From the NCBI RefSeq assembly GCF_963583255.1, contig NW_026908888.1, forward strand, positions 89,501 to 153,500: a DNA stretch of 64,000 bases, written 5' to 3'. The translations under genes and the position numbers were made by a program. This stretch comes from Pyrus communis. Its lineage: Eukaryota; Streptophyta; Magnoliopsida; Rosales; Rosaceae. Of the stretch, positions 9,834-20,282 are shown in pieces. Position 1 is the stretch's first letter. Every line of letters starts with the position of its first letter. The notes beneath the pieces are model-generated. The model did not search any database. It was given only the letters and a program-made list of their open reading frames with translations, and was not told the DNA's origin.

Positions 9834-11700
9834 TGAAAGAAAAATTTTGTCCTAGCTAAGAACATGTGAGAACATTTGAACACATAGGCAAACTATTAAC
9901 ACTTTAAAGTAGGCATGCATTAAAAAACAATTCTAAAACCCATGACTTTCAAAGCCTAGTGAATGGTGAAACACAAGACTCTTTAACAACATTAAAGAGA
10001 AGAAAGGTTTTTGAGATTCATTACCCTTGAAGCTCATCCTTGTTTACACAAGGGATTCACCCAAGTGGAGGGCCTTCAAGTCACCTCCTAGCTCCTTGAA
10101 TCTTCCTTGTGATTTTTCTTCCTTTTGAATCTCCTTTGCTCATTGAGGATGTGAGGAAAGGAACTCCAAAAACACCAAAGGTTTGGTACCTCTTAAGTTT
10201 CCACACCAAAGATGTAGTGTGAAGAGAAGAGGGATGACTTAGAGAGACTTTTGATGCTAGTGAAAGTCTCCCTAAGTGGCCGGCCTCTATAGAGAAAAAG
10301 AGAGAAAGTGTTTCTCTTCTTTGCCTCAAGAAAACCCTAGTGAGAGAATGTCTATAAAGTTGCCTTTATACCTCCTCACATGTGAGTGGCAAACTTGCAA
10401 TTAAGCCAAGTTTGCATCCACTCACCCTATGGCCGGTTTTGACTTAGTCATTGGTCTAATTTCCATTTAGCTTTAGTTGTTATACAACCTAAACTCAATG
10501 AGCCTTGAGGACCAAAAACCCCTTTTGGGCCCCGAAACCCAAAACTAACTTAAAAGCCCAATACGAACCTTTCGTAAGACTAATTAACTAATTAAATAAT
10601 CTTGACCATTCTCAATTAAACTATTTAATTGCTTATCCATCTCATTTATATTTCTTCACTTTCATCGTTACTCGGTGTACGATCCATTAGGTTCTAATTA
10701 ACGAGGCAGTGGGCGATTGTTACTCTTAACGATTGATTGTGAATTGAAACTACATTTCAATTCTCCCTTTCATGAAGATTAGTGTTTACTAATCTTCAGG
10801 GCTTCCACAAACCATGAGTGACACCTAGCAGTATGTCATGGCTACCCAAGCTAAGTAGAAGTTGTTGGAGAACCTATCCAGTTACAATTACAATGCAAAA
10901 CGGTCCTTCTCTAAAACAGTACTCTTAATCACATTGTTTGAGTGATAGTTTGTTTCATTTCTACTATCCAATGTGATACTTCTCTATATGATTCATTTGA
11001 ATATGATTTGGAACAAACTTCCTAAGTCATATTCATATGCTTTGGCCAAAGACTCCCGAATCATATCTCAGAGTATTCTCCCTCCACCATGGAAGGTTAG
11101 AGATCCCCTGTTCTGCATTCGTATGCCTACATGACTAGATAGCTTGACCCCAACAATGACATGGACACTCTTGATGGAATACCTTTGACATGATCAAAGC
11201 TCAAGGACCTAACCATTAGACATCTATGATGCCTTAGGTCAAAGGACTACTTAGCATATTGCAACTTACAAGTTCTTACATGACATGTATGTTCGAACTC
11301 TCTTTTGATCATTGTTCAGTGTACTCGATTGCCTTTTGAGCACCTATGTGTTTGTTTCAGTGTCCAACTCTAAATGACTTGAGACTAGTCATACTCACGC
11401 TTGAGTTAACATAACACATACTAACCTTAGCAGATTGTCAATGCCCAATTGGCAATCCTATGGCTAGGAATGTTTTAGGAATGAACATAAGAGAAAGGTC
11501 TCGTTAATCTAACTTACTTAGATCACTTCTCTCTTAGATTAAATACATTCCTTGGAATCCCTTATTGCTTAAACACATAATACAATAAATAGTGATTAAC
11601 AATAAGTTTTTCCCTTTATTAAACATATAATGGTTTAACACAATAAATATTCCAAAAGCTATTACATCAAATGAGCGGCTTTCTGGGCATACTTCCAACA
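9834..11700 (-). repeat. LTR (1867 bp) of the truncated element
   Basis: It starts TGAAAGAAAAATTTTG and ends CATACTTCCAACA on the plus strand, with TG...CA ends. The copy at 27936-29800 has matching ends and length (1865 bp). No coding sequence. Confidence 0.85.
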
Positions 11701-11838
11701 TCAACATGAACCCCTCAGTGGGTCCTTGAAGGTATGACGTTGACTGGTGCTTGGTAGTTTCAGGATTGGTGAAGTATGGTACAAACACACATGGTTCATG
11801 AATAAAATATATTATTTTAAGGTACAGGTTGTAACATT
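11701..11838 (-). repeat. Fragment of a Tat-1-type LTR
   Basis: It shares the order GTTGAC, GGTAGTTTC, GGATTGG, AAGTATGGTACAAAC and AGGTTGTAA with 9240-9312 but keeps the terminal CA. It is the outer end of a second LTR of the Tat-1 family whose remainder was lost at the 11700 junction. Confidence 0.5.
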
Positions 11839-12844
11839 TATCTCTCCCCCTCACCTCTTCCTTATTCTTCTCTTTTTTTTTCTTTCATCTATTTTTCTCT
11901 CTCCTAGTCCCAACGTAACAAAGCTTATCCATTTCCTTTTATGCCTCCCCCAACAACTGTACCTTTCTTTTTTCTCTCTCTTTTCTTTGTATCTCTGCCA
12001 AATTGTGTCGGCCATGGAAATCAAGTCACTCCTCAAGTTCCGCCTAGTCTTCTTCTGCCGTCCTTGACTCCACCTGCCGAGAAAGTCCCCTGACAGTGTT
12101 TAGTATTTCGCTTCTGGACCTTGAATCTTTGCCCATTATTCTGCTTCTAGTCCTTGAATCCCCAACCTTGATTTTGCTACCAATCCTTGAATCCCCATCT
12201 TTGATTCCACTTCAGTCTTCGTTCACTGTTCGTCGTCCATTGGGTATTGATTTGATTCCGCTTATATGAATCTTCATTTTTTTACTATTTTTGTTTGGAT
12301 TTTTATTGAGAATGTTTCGTTTCCATTCTTGAAAGAAAGAAGAGTTAAATGGGCCTACCCCCAAAATCGGTCGAAAATCAAACCAAATTGGAACTGACCT
12401 GATCTGGTTCGATTTGTTTCCTATAGTCAAATTTAGGAAAAAAAGGAACCAAATTGGAACAGTAAAAATAACCAGTTTCGTCCTAGTTTGCAGAGTGAAC
12501 TGGACCGTAACCACTCCTACTCGCAATGCAAAAACGCAAAAGGCGAGTGATACTAAATTGTGTGGTAGAATAATGTTTAAGTTGGTAATGATAGAGAGAC
12601 TAAATTTTGTAAACCAAATATGTAATGATTGATAATTGAATTATTAATAAAGTATCGATTAATGTGATTACTTCTTATTGATGATATATTAAATAATTTA
12701 TCAATTTTATTTAAAAAATTTAATCTATCTAACATTATCCTTAAAATAAAATTTGACTGCTAGTTATATAACAGTAGAACACACCAGTCCACCACGAAAT
12801 ATTAATTAATTGGCCAACAGCCAGCCCGAACGCAAAACAAATAG
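11839..12844. other. Unassigned intergenic DNA upstream of the MULE
   Basis: Pyrimidine-rich at first (11840-12000), then A/T-rich. At 12114-12215 there are three degenerate copies of a block built on CCTTGAATC. I see no convincing gene; ORFs here are short and unlike known proteins. It may be native flank of the ABC1K3 locus. Confidence 0.4.
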
Positions 12845-12853
12845 TAAATATTA

Positions 12854-13120
12854 GGGTAAAGTACAAAAAAACTACCTCAACTATTAGTGTCACGACACTT
12901 TCATACATCATCTTTTAAAATTGACAATGTCATACCTTATCTTACGAATTTGTGCCAATGTTATATCTTCCGTTAGCTTGGCGTGAATTTCTCAGTTAAA
13001 TGCTGACGTGGCTTGATTCAGGGCCCACTTTCTATTAAAAAAATTAATAAAAAATTATTAAAAACTAAAAAAAAAAAGAATCATTTAATAGTTTTTAAAT
13101 ATTAAAATAATAAAGAAAAG
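12854..13120 (+). repeat. Left terminal inverted repeat of the MULE
   Basis: Matches the reverse complement of 17545-17811 with few mismatches, including the block TTAGTGTCACGACACTTTCA. The 9-bp target duplication lies immediately left. Confidence 0.85.
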
Positions 13121-13474
13121 TAAAAAAAATACAAAAAAAACGAAAAAAAAAACATAAAAAAAAACAAAACATTTTGTCCCTTTCCTTCCCTCCCTCCCTC
13201 CCTCCTTCTACCTTCTGCAAGCCTGCAACCCAGAAAACAAAAGAAGAAGAAAAAAAAACTTCATCCCTTCCCACCCTCCCTCCTGCGTCCTTCTTTCTTC
13301 TCCCCATCCCCCCCCCCCCCCCCCACCCAAGCCCCTACTTGCAACCCAGAAAAAAACAAAAAAAAAAAAAAACCAACAAAAAACAAAAACAAAAACAAAA
13401 AACAAAAATCCCAGTTTGTCTTCCCCTCGCATCCACCCTCCGCACCCACCCTTGCATCCACCCCTCGTGGAATC

Positions 13475-16400
13475 TGATAGGAGCATATTTATGCTACTTA
13501 GTTATGTTGTTTCCTTGCATTTAGTGAGCTAATTACTACTTATTAGAGTGTTTTAAGCTATTTTCGTGTGTTTGTAGGTCCTAATGGTAAAAGGAGCAAG
13601 AAAGTGCATTTTGGAGCCATTTGGAGCAGTTTTGGGCTTATTATGGATAGCTTGCATATGGAGCAAGGTGGATGGACGAAATTGAATCAAAGAGAGGCTA
13701 AGAACATGCTACAAATCTGGAGAAACAAGTTCAAAGACAAAGAAGATAAGGAATCAGCTACAAAGAAGGAATATTATCCAAATTACCTTATCTTATCCAA
13801 ACCTTATCCAACCTTATCTTATCTTATCCTATCCTTGTGACAGCCCGTCCCGGATTTTTCATACCATAGGGATGAAATGACGGTTTTGCCCCTAATGGAT
13901 AATTGTTGTTTGTGTGGTTACTTTGATTACTTGTTTGTCTACATCTCAACCACACATCCATCATCATTCTCATCACCCTCTCTTGTTGACCCTCTCTATC
14001 CCGTATCCCTGTCTCTCTCTCCCTTTCCTTTCTTCCTTGTACGGACAAGAAACAAAGTGCTCGAAAATGTTACGGATCGTGGATGAAAACTATATATTTG
14101 TGCTCGTGAGGTTCTTAGGAGTTCAACCATACCCATTTCAGGTAAGGATACCTTCGTTTTCACGTCGAACTCAAGATCCCCGATTTGGTCACTGTTCATG
14201 CACACGTAAAATCTTGTGTTTTGGGAATTTCATGCTTGTAGGAAGCTTGGTGAGGTCCTTAGGAGGCTCGGGGTGGTTCGTTTGAAGGTTTTGGATGTCA
14301 GGTTTGTGAGTTGGAGATTTGGCCGGAGTTGGTGGAGTTTTTCCAGCTAGATTCCGTTGGTTTTAGTGCTTGAAAGTGGTAAGGATTTGTTCCTCTAGTT
14401 GTAAGCTTCATTTTGGTGCCAATTTCGTGAAATTTGGGTGAAAAACGAGTGAGATATGAAGTTTGGAAAATTTCTCGGTTTTCCAACGACGGTGACGGCA
14501 CCGGTGTTTGGCCGGAGAAGACGGCGAAATATTCCGTCAGTTTGGACGGAATATTCCTAACGGCGTTAATGGAATCTGTCAGAGTTAACGAAATATTCCT
14601 GACGGCGTTAACTGACGCCATCAGTGTGCCAGGCACTTGCCTGCGCGTGGGCGGCCCGTGTGGCCGTGCCTTGGCAGGCCCGTGGGGGCACGTGTGTCGT
14701 CGGAAAATTATTTTAAAAATATAGGGATGTTCATGAGGTTGAGTAGATCACGTTGGTGTATTCACACACCCCTTTTAAGCATTGTATGAGAAGGTTTTAC
14801 CTAGTTTGGGTTATGTGCTTTAAATTAATGTTTTTATAGTTGTTTCGCATATAGGTGAGACCTATCCCGAGGACGAGCGCAGTCACTTAAGGCAAGGGGG
14901 TTACGACCCTTCTACATACCAGTGAGTGGGCTTTTGGTTTTCCGTATATACCTATATACTTGTGTTTTTCCCAGAAAGTGAAATGAAGCGTCTATACAGA
15001 ATTTGCACAAATCTTCAAACCAGGTACTAGGAAAAATATAGATTTCTTGATTTCACAATTGTATTATGAAAAACCAATTAACTGGTTTTGATGCATTCTT
15101 CTCTGTAGTATGTTTGCCTGTTTAATTATGCATTAGTAGTTGCATATATATATATATATATATATGTTTGGTGCTGCGGACGCACAGGTAAGTGTCAGGT
15201 AAGTTATGGTTTATGTTTATGTTTAGTAGTGAATTAAGATGCATAGAGAGCTCATAACCTGCACCCCCAGTGTTAGTGCTCCCGCCCAGAGTAGGGCACA
15301 GTCCTTCACGTGATGTTCACCTCCCGCACCACATGCTCATCTTGGATCTAAGTTAGGTGCATAGTCTTGTCGTACAGACCACTATAGGTGGTTCCGCCTC
15401 GTAGGTGACCCGCAATTATTCGCCCAACCTTCACATGATCGTAGCACTTGAGCGTATTTATTTACACCCAGTCCTGTCATACAGACCACTGTAGGTGGTT
15501 CCAACTCGTGTGCAGGTATAGTTAGTGAGTTGTGGATTTGAGCTCTAGATTCAGCTATACAGGTCACGTTAGGTGACTCCAGCTGACAGATTACATGGCA
15601 TTGATTGACATTACCTGAGTACTTGCATTTTGGTTAGAGGCATTCGACATGGCATATTTCTGAGCATGTTTTATATATATTCCGTATATTCTATTTTCTG
15701 GGAAACTATACAGGTTTTATGGCGAGGGGTTAGAACTTTTGTTATTGAAATGATTTTGAAAAGCTTTGTTTTTGCCCACTCACGCTTTCTGTTTTGCGCC
15801 CCTCCAGGTTCTAGTTTGGATAGCTCTGTTGGTGGCTCTCGAGGGATTCTTGGCATATCTGACAGATTACCACCAGAGTAAGACCACCTCTGGGTGTGTT
15901 TATTTAGCGTTTGTTCCCCGAATTGCACAAGGTCTTCCGTGCTCTAAATATTGTTTTTTACACTAACGCTTGCACTTGTATGTTATTTACTCAGTGTATG
16001 GTTTGGTTTTTATTTTTTTCGTACTTTTGTTATTATTCTTAGCTTCCGCACTGTGCACATGGTTACGTCACCTTCATGTGACGGCCAGCATGCCCTGATC
16101 TCGGTCGGGGTGTGTCAATCCTAATCTTTTCCTACCTTAATTCCAGCTTCAAAGATGACTCATTTTCACATTAAATCACCTAAATATCAGGTTCTAGAAG
16201 CCCTATTTTCGTGCCCTAAGTTTATGTCACATGTAACCTTTCTAGAAGTTCTAGAATCTGCCACAAGGACCATTCCTTGTCCTCCTTGGAATATGATTAA
16301 AAGTGTCCTTGTTCTTTGGTGATTTGGAGTCCTAATTCCTCTCCTTTTCAGCCCAATTTCGTGCCTTCCCTTCACCCTATAAATAGATGATGTCGCAGCA

Positions 16401-17403
16401 CTCATAAACCACCACCCTCTACCACAATTTCACACCACACCATCCACCACACCTCAAGAGCCTAAATTCACACAAATCCCCATTATGCGCAGCAAGGAAG
16501 GAAGGAGGAGCCACTTGGAGTGTTTCTAGGTGTATTCTATCTTTGTTTTTAATGTTTAAGTTTAATTATCTTTGTTTTGCAACATGAGGAGCTAAACTCG
16601 TTTTAGCTAGAGGAGATTTTGAAACCATGATTATATTTGCAATATGAATTGATTACTTTCAGTTGTGATTTCATAAATCGTGAATATAATTTACTTAACT
16701 GTTTGATTAAGAACTTATTCTTGTGTGTTCATTAAGAGGGCCCGCTTAGTTTGCATGCATGAATTTGATGCTAAAATATAAGGGAGTTTCACCTAATCGT
16801 TATGAACTTATATTTATAAGTAGTGGAGGTTGCTAGTCACGATTATGTTAAGTAAATTCTTGACAGGAGTATCATGTTGTTCATAGTTACGAATGCCTTG
16901 TCAATGCTTATGATTTTCACAAAGCTTAATGATCTTTGATTGTATCTCTATTATGATGTTCATGTAGGGAACTATTGAAGAATAATTTGGTTGCCGATGC
17001 GTATTCCATCCAATTCAATGACTTAAGGAAAATCTGAGGGTTAATTAGTGCTGTTCACAGTTAATCTGGAGTGTTGAGGTTCATGGTTTATTGGAAAAGC
17101 AACTAGAAATCAATTTGTATGCAAGTGTGTCATGTGTGGAAAAGGACCCTCTTGCTAGCTTATCACCCAAATCATCCTTAAGTGTCTAGTTTGAGTCTAT
17201 TTGATTATTTTGTGCTGTTTTGAGTCTTTTTAGTTTGTTTTGAGTTGTTAGAGTCTAGTTTTCTGTTTTTGAGTATAATTTAGTGTTTTAGAGTTTAATT
17301 TGAGTAGATTAGCATCCTTTCTAATCCCCGGCCTAAAACGATCCTTACTTTCATATACTACAATCATAGGGTTTTAATTTGAGTGTTAGAATATTTCACA
17401 TCA
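13475..17403 (+). mobile_element. Athila-type solo LTR in the MULE, itself interrupted
   Basis: It begins TGATAGGAGCATATTTATGC and ends ATATTTCACATCA, like the other Athila LTRs in this window, in plus orientation. It is flanked by the 5-bp duplication GAATC (13470-13474 and 17404-17408). Without the inner solo LTR it is about 1.64 kb, shorter and more diverged than the other copies. No internal region is present. Confidence 0.85.
13836..16117. mobile_element. Solo LTR (TGTGACAG family, copy 2) nested in the Athila-type solo LTR
   Basis: A 2282-bp unit from TGTGACAGCCCG to GGTGTGTCA is flanked by the duplication ATCCT (13831-13835 and 16118-16122). It is homologous along its length to 3808-5961. 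It shares the duplicated GGAATATTCC palindromic block (14528-14623) and the three TAGGTG palindromes (about 15369, 15477, 15553). It also has a short TA microsatellite (about 15147-15165) that copy 1 lacks. Confidence 0.85.
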
Positions 17404-17544
17404 GAATCGGCGAAAGGCTTCTTCTTCTTCTTCTTCTACTTCAGGAGGGTTGGGGGTTGATGGGTTTTCAATTATTTTTTTTTTTGGTTAAATCACGCAG
17501 GGAAGAAGAAGATCGGGAAAGAGAGAAGGGGGGAGGGGTGGATG

Positions 17545-17811
17545 GGACGAAACTTTTCTTTATTATTTTAATATTTAAAAATATTAAATGATTTTTTTTT
17601 AGTTTTTCTTAATATTTTTTTAATTTTTTAATAGAAAGTAGGGTCTAGATCAAATCACTTCAGCATTTAACTGACAAATTAACGGCAGGCTAATGGAAGG
17701 TATAACATTGGCACAAATTCGTAAGATAAGGTATGACATTGTCAATTTTAAAAGATGAAGTATGAAAGTGTCGTGACACTAATAGTTGAGGTAATTTTTT
17801 GTACTTTACCC
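17545..17811 (-). repeat. Right terminal inverted repeat of the MULE
   Basis: Inverted copy of 12854-13120, followed directly by the 9-bp target duplication TAAATATTA. Confidence 0.85.
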
Positions 17812-17820
17812 TAAATATTA

Positions 17821-18053
17821 ATTGCAACAAAAAATTAGAAAAAAAACAAGACAAAATACAATAAATGCGAGTTGGATAGGAAGGAAAGAGTTGTCCAAGT
17901 GAGAAATTGCAGGAGGATTAATTGCCCTACCTGGCCTGGGACTAGAGCAATGCCAATGGAAAAAGTAGTAGCATTTGTGGTTTGTTGGTCCATTCTGAGC
18001 TGAGCACTTATAGTAGTAGCACTTGTACAGAGAGCACAGCAGGAGAAGGAGCT
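17821..18053 (+). promoter_or_regulatory. Remaining upstream region of ABC1K3
   Basis: These 233 bp between the MULE's right end and the ABC1K3 start codon are all that remains of the gene's proximal 5' flank. No clear TATA box is seen. Promoter function is inferred from position only. Confidence 0.35.
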
Positions 18054-19526
18054 ATGATTGTCGCCGTTGGTCAGCCCTTAACTTTGTGGCGGCCCCGTGG
18101 GTCAGCCCTAAACCCCGTGGCTGGAGAGCAGTGTCAAGGGAAAATGATGCCGCATCTGTTTACAAAAAGAGTCGTAGCATGAGAGTTAGAGTAAGACCGG
18201 CGCAATCACTTCTTTCAGAGGCCAGACCAGCAATACCTGCGGTGAACTTGCAGATCTATCGAGGCGGCAGTGATCGAACGGACGACCTTCGGGCGGAGGC
18301 AAGGGCCCTGGCACGTGCTGCAAATGCTTCCATTTACAGCCCCGAATTGCTGGTGGGCAAGTACGGCTCTCGCCCAGTCAAGGTTTTTATTCAATTTCTC
18401 CTTTCTTTCTTTGGTTTTTGATTGAATTATTATGTTTTTTTTTTGTTGTTAAAGATTGAATTATTATGTTGTTATTGTTTGTTTGGTTTTTTTATATTGA
18501 ATTAGCGTATACTGTTATGTTGTTTGGTGGTAAATTAAATAAGGTTATTCGGAGGACTCTTGAAATTCTGATATCGCTGGGTTCAATTGGGTTAAAGCTG
18601 TTGGTGGACCAAAGGAATGACGTGATCGATGAGAATCTGGAGGAGCTCTCTGAGCTTCAGGATGCTTTGCCCACTTTTCCAGATGCAGAAGCATTTTCCT
18701 GCATCGAAAGGGAGTTGGAACTGCCACTCAACTCCTTTTTCTCATGCATTTCTCCATCCCCAATTGTGGCAGCTAGTTTAGGTCAAGTCTACAAAGCTCA
18801 TCTCAAGTATTCTGGGCTGGTTGTTGTTGTCAAGGTGCAACGTCCGGGCATTGAAGAAGCTATAGGACTTGACTTCTATCTCATAAGAGGTCTAGGATTT
18901 TTCATAAATAAATATGTTGACGTCATAACCACTGATGTTATAGCACTTATTGATGAATTTGCACACAGAGTTTATCAAGAGCTTAACTGTGTGCAGGTCA
19001 GTCTTCCCATCGACAATCACTGACATGCTTGCCTTTGTTGCTAGTCATTAACTGCCATGAGAGTATGAATGCTTTGCTCCTGACTCTACAATACATGATG
19101 TAACTACACGCAATTTCTACAACTTCATATTTTGTATAAGATTCTTTTAGGTTTCCATGTTAATTTTGACAGGTGCCTGCAGGAGGGACAAAATGCGAGG
19201 AGGTTTAAGAAATTGTATGCTGACAAGGCAAAGGTTATGGTCCCAGACATTTTCTGGGATTATACCAGCAGAAAAGTGTTGATAATGGAGTGGGTGGATG
19301 GAGTCAAGTTAAACGAGCAAGCTGCAATTGAGAGACAAGGGTTGCAAGTATTGGATCTTCTGAACACTAGCATACAGTGCAGCCTCAGACAACTACTTGA
19401 GTATGGATATTTTCATGCAGATCCCCATCCTGGTAATCTCTTGGCAACACCTGATGGAAAACTTGCGTTTCTTGATTTTGGAATGATGAATGAGACACCA
19501 GAAGAAGCTAGATTTGATATCATCGG
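18054..19526 (+). pseudogene. ABC1K3: ABC1K3 (plastid ABC1-family kinase), 5' half only, disrupted
   Basis: ABC1K3 proteins are atypical ABC1/UbiB kinases of plastoglobules and thylakoids that act in prenylquinone metabolism. The start is chosen at 18054 (MIVAVGQPLTLWRPRG, a plausible transit peptide). A frameshift near 18150-18180 moves to the frame with the conserved TDDLRAEARALARAANA block, ending exon 1 at 18382. Exon 2 (18544-18996) has the Ala-rich loop AASLGQVYKA and the ATP-binding Lys in VVVKVQRPG. Exon 3 (19183-19526) has the catalytic loop HADPHPGNLL and the metal-binding LDFGMM. Between VDQRND and LEELSELQ about 40 residues including the family-defining KxGQ segment are missing. 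The coding region ends at ARFDIIG, where Tat-2 begins. The C-terminal half is outside the window or lost. Confidence 0.85.
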
Positions 19527-20044
19527 TGTAAACACGAATTTTCCTGAAACAAGAATACGTGTACAAAATAATATTTTGTATTAATGATTTTGGGGTTACA
19601 ATCTCTTTGTAATTTGATCCTCTGATTCTATCTTCGTAGGGTGTAGGTTTGTGGATGAGCTGTTGATCCAAAGGGCCGTCGCGGCTTGATCTAGGGTTGA
19701 ACAGTTGACGAATGGATCTTCAAGGGCTGTTGGGCTTGATCTTGAAGAATGCGTGTATGGGTTCGTTGATTTTTTGTTAATCCAAAGGGCCGTTGGGGCT
19801 TGATCTTAGGATGAACAGATGATGAACGATGAACACTTTCTTCAAGGGCCATCAGGCCTTGATCTTGAAGGTTGAGGGAAGTTTCTTCAAGGGCTGTCGG
19901 GGCTTGATCTTTAAGGAGGATTTTGACGAAGTACGAAGAGGGTTTTACTGATCCTTTGGGATTTGCTTGAGAGCTTTAGAGTTTCAAAGCTTCAAGGTTT
20001 TGGTGTGATGTAAATTCCTCCTCTTTTCTCTTGATGGAGAAGCC

Positions 20045-20052
20045 TATTTATA
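20045..20052 (-). promoter_or_regulatory. TATA box of the Tat-2 LTR
   Basis: The minus strand reads TATAAATA within the palindrome AGCCTATTTATAGGCT. It would serve transcription of the element in its 5' LTR copy. Confidence 0.6.
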
Positions 20053-20088
20053 GGCTTTGAGAGTGAATCACCACCATCCATTTTTTTG

Positions 20089-20220
20089 GTGAAGTGAGTG
20101 GATGTTGTAGGTGAAATAAGTGGAGTTGGTAGGTGAAGTAAATGTGTAATGTAGGTGAAATGAATGGAGTTTGTAGGTGAAATGAACGTGTGATGTAGGT
20201 GAAATGAATAAATGTTGTAA
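20089..20220 (+). repeat. 22-bp tandem repeat, six copies, in the Tat-2 LTR
   Basis: Exactly six units of 22 bp, each starting GTGAA(A/G)T and ending GTAG or GTAA, fill this stretch without gaps. It lies just upstream of the TATA box on the minus strand, where enhancer repeats of LTRs often lie. Confidence 0.85.
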
Positions 20221-20269
20221 TTTTAATGCATTGGTTAACATTTATTTCACTGAAATTTCGGTGTCTACA

Positions 20270-20282
20270 AATGCCCCCACTT
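20270..20282 (-). promoter_or_regulatory. Polypurine tract of Tat-2
   Basis: The minus strand reads AAGTGGGGGCATT directly before the LTR start TGTAGACACC. It is the plus-strand cDNA primer site; its position fixes the LTR edge and the orientation. Confidence 0.8.

Larger units (their letters stand above)
9313..11700 (-). mobile_element. Truncated LTR retroelement: 5' LTR, primer-binding site and leader only
   Basis: On the minus strand the order is an 1867-bp LTR (11700-9834), two bases, a Met-initiator-type primer-binding site (9831-9820), then about 500 bp of A/T-rich leader without an ORF. It ends abruptly at about 9313. No gag or pol remains. The LTR is homologous over its whole length to the solo LTR at 27936-29800. 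No target duplication is found around this fragment, so it was probably truncated by recombination or deletion. Superfamily cannot be decided without pol. Confidence 0.75.
12854..17811. mobile_element. Non-autonomous Mutator-like element with long TIRs, interrupted by nested LTRs
   Basis: The ends start GGGTAAAGTACAAAAAA and are inverted copies of each other for about 270 bp (12854-13120 and 17545-17811) at roughly 90% by eye. Immediate flanks are a perfect 9-bp direct repeat TAAATATTA (12845-12853 and 17812-17820), the duplication size of Mutator-like transposons. Removing the nested solo LTR and its duplicated 5 bp (3934 bp) leaves about 1.02 kb, with a pyrimidine/purine-rich centre and no transposase, so the element is non-autonomous. 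It lies about 240 bp upstream of the ABC1K3 start. Confidence 0.85.
19527..20269 (-). repeat. 3' LTR of Tat-2 (743 bp)
   Basis: The plus strand starts TGTAAACACG and ends GGTGTCTACA (minus strand TGTAGACACC, the typical Tat/Ogre LTR start). It abuts a polypurine tract and has no matching duplication on both sides, so it is the end of an element rather than a solo LTR. It holds a TATA box on the minus strand, a six-fold 22-bp tandem array and five copies of a GGGCC(G/A)TCGGGGCTTGATCTTGAA-like motif. Confidence 0.8.

Noticed and set aside
13095..13524. Overlapping ORFs on both strands at 13.1-13.5 kb
   Set aside because: Translations of the pyrimidine/purine-rich MULE centre, poly-A and poly-C tracts; low complexity and without relatives.
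13568..13840. 90-codon ORF starting MFVGPNGKRSKK
   Set aside because: It is the conserved first part of Athila-type LTRs (the same DNA recurs in 33.5, 45.7 and 55.9 kb); it ends in a TTATCC repeat and in the next LTR.
19527..20269. The Tat-2 LTR as a solo LTR
   Set aside because: ATCGG on its left is not repeated on its right, and a polypurine tract abuts it, so it is the end of a longer element.
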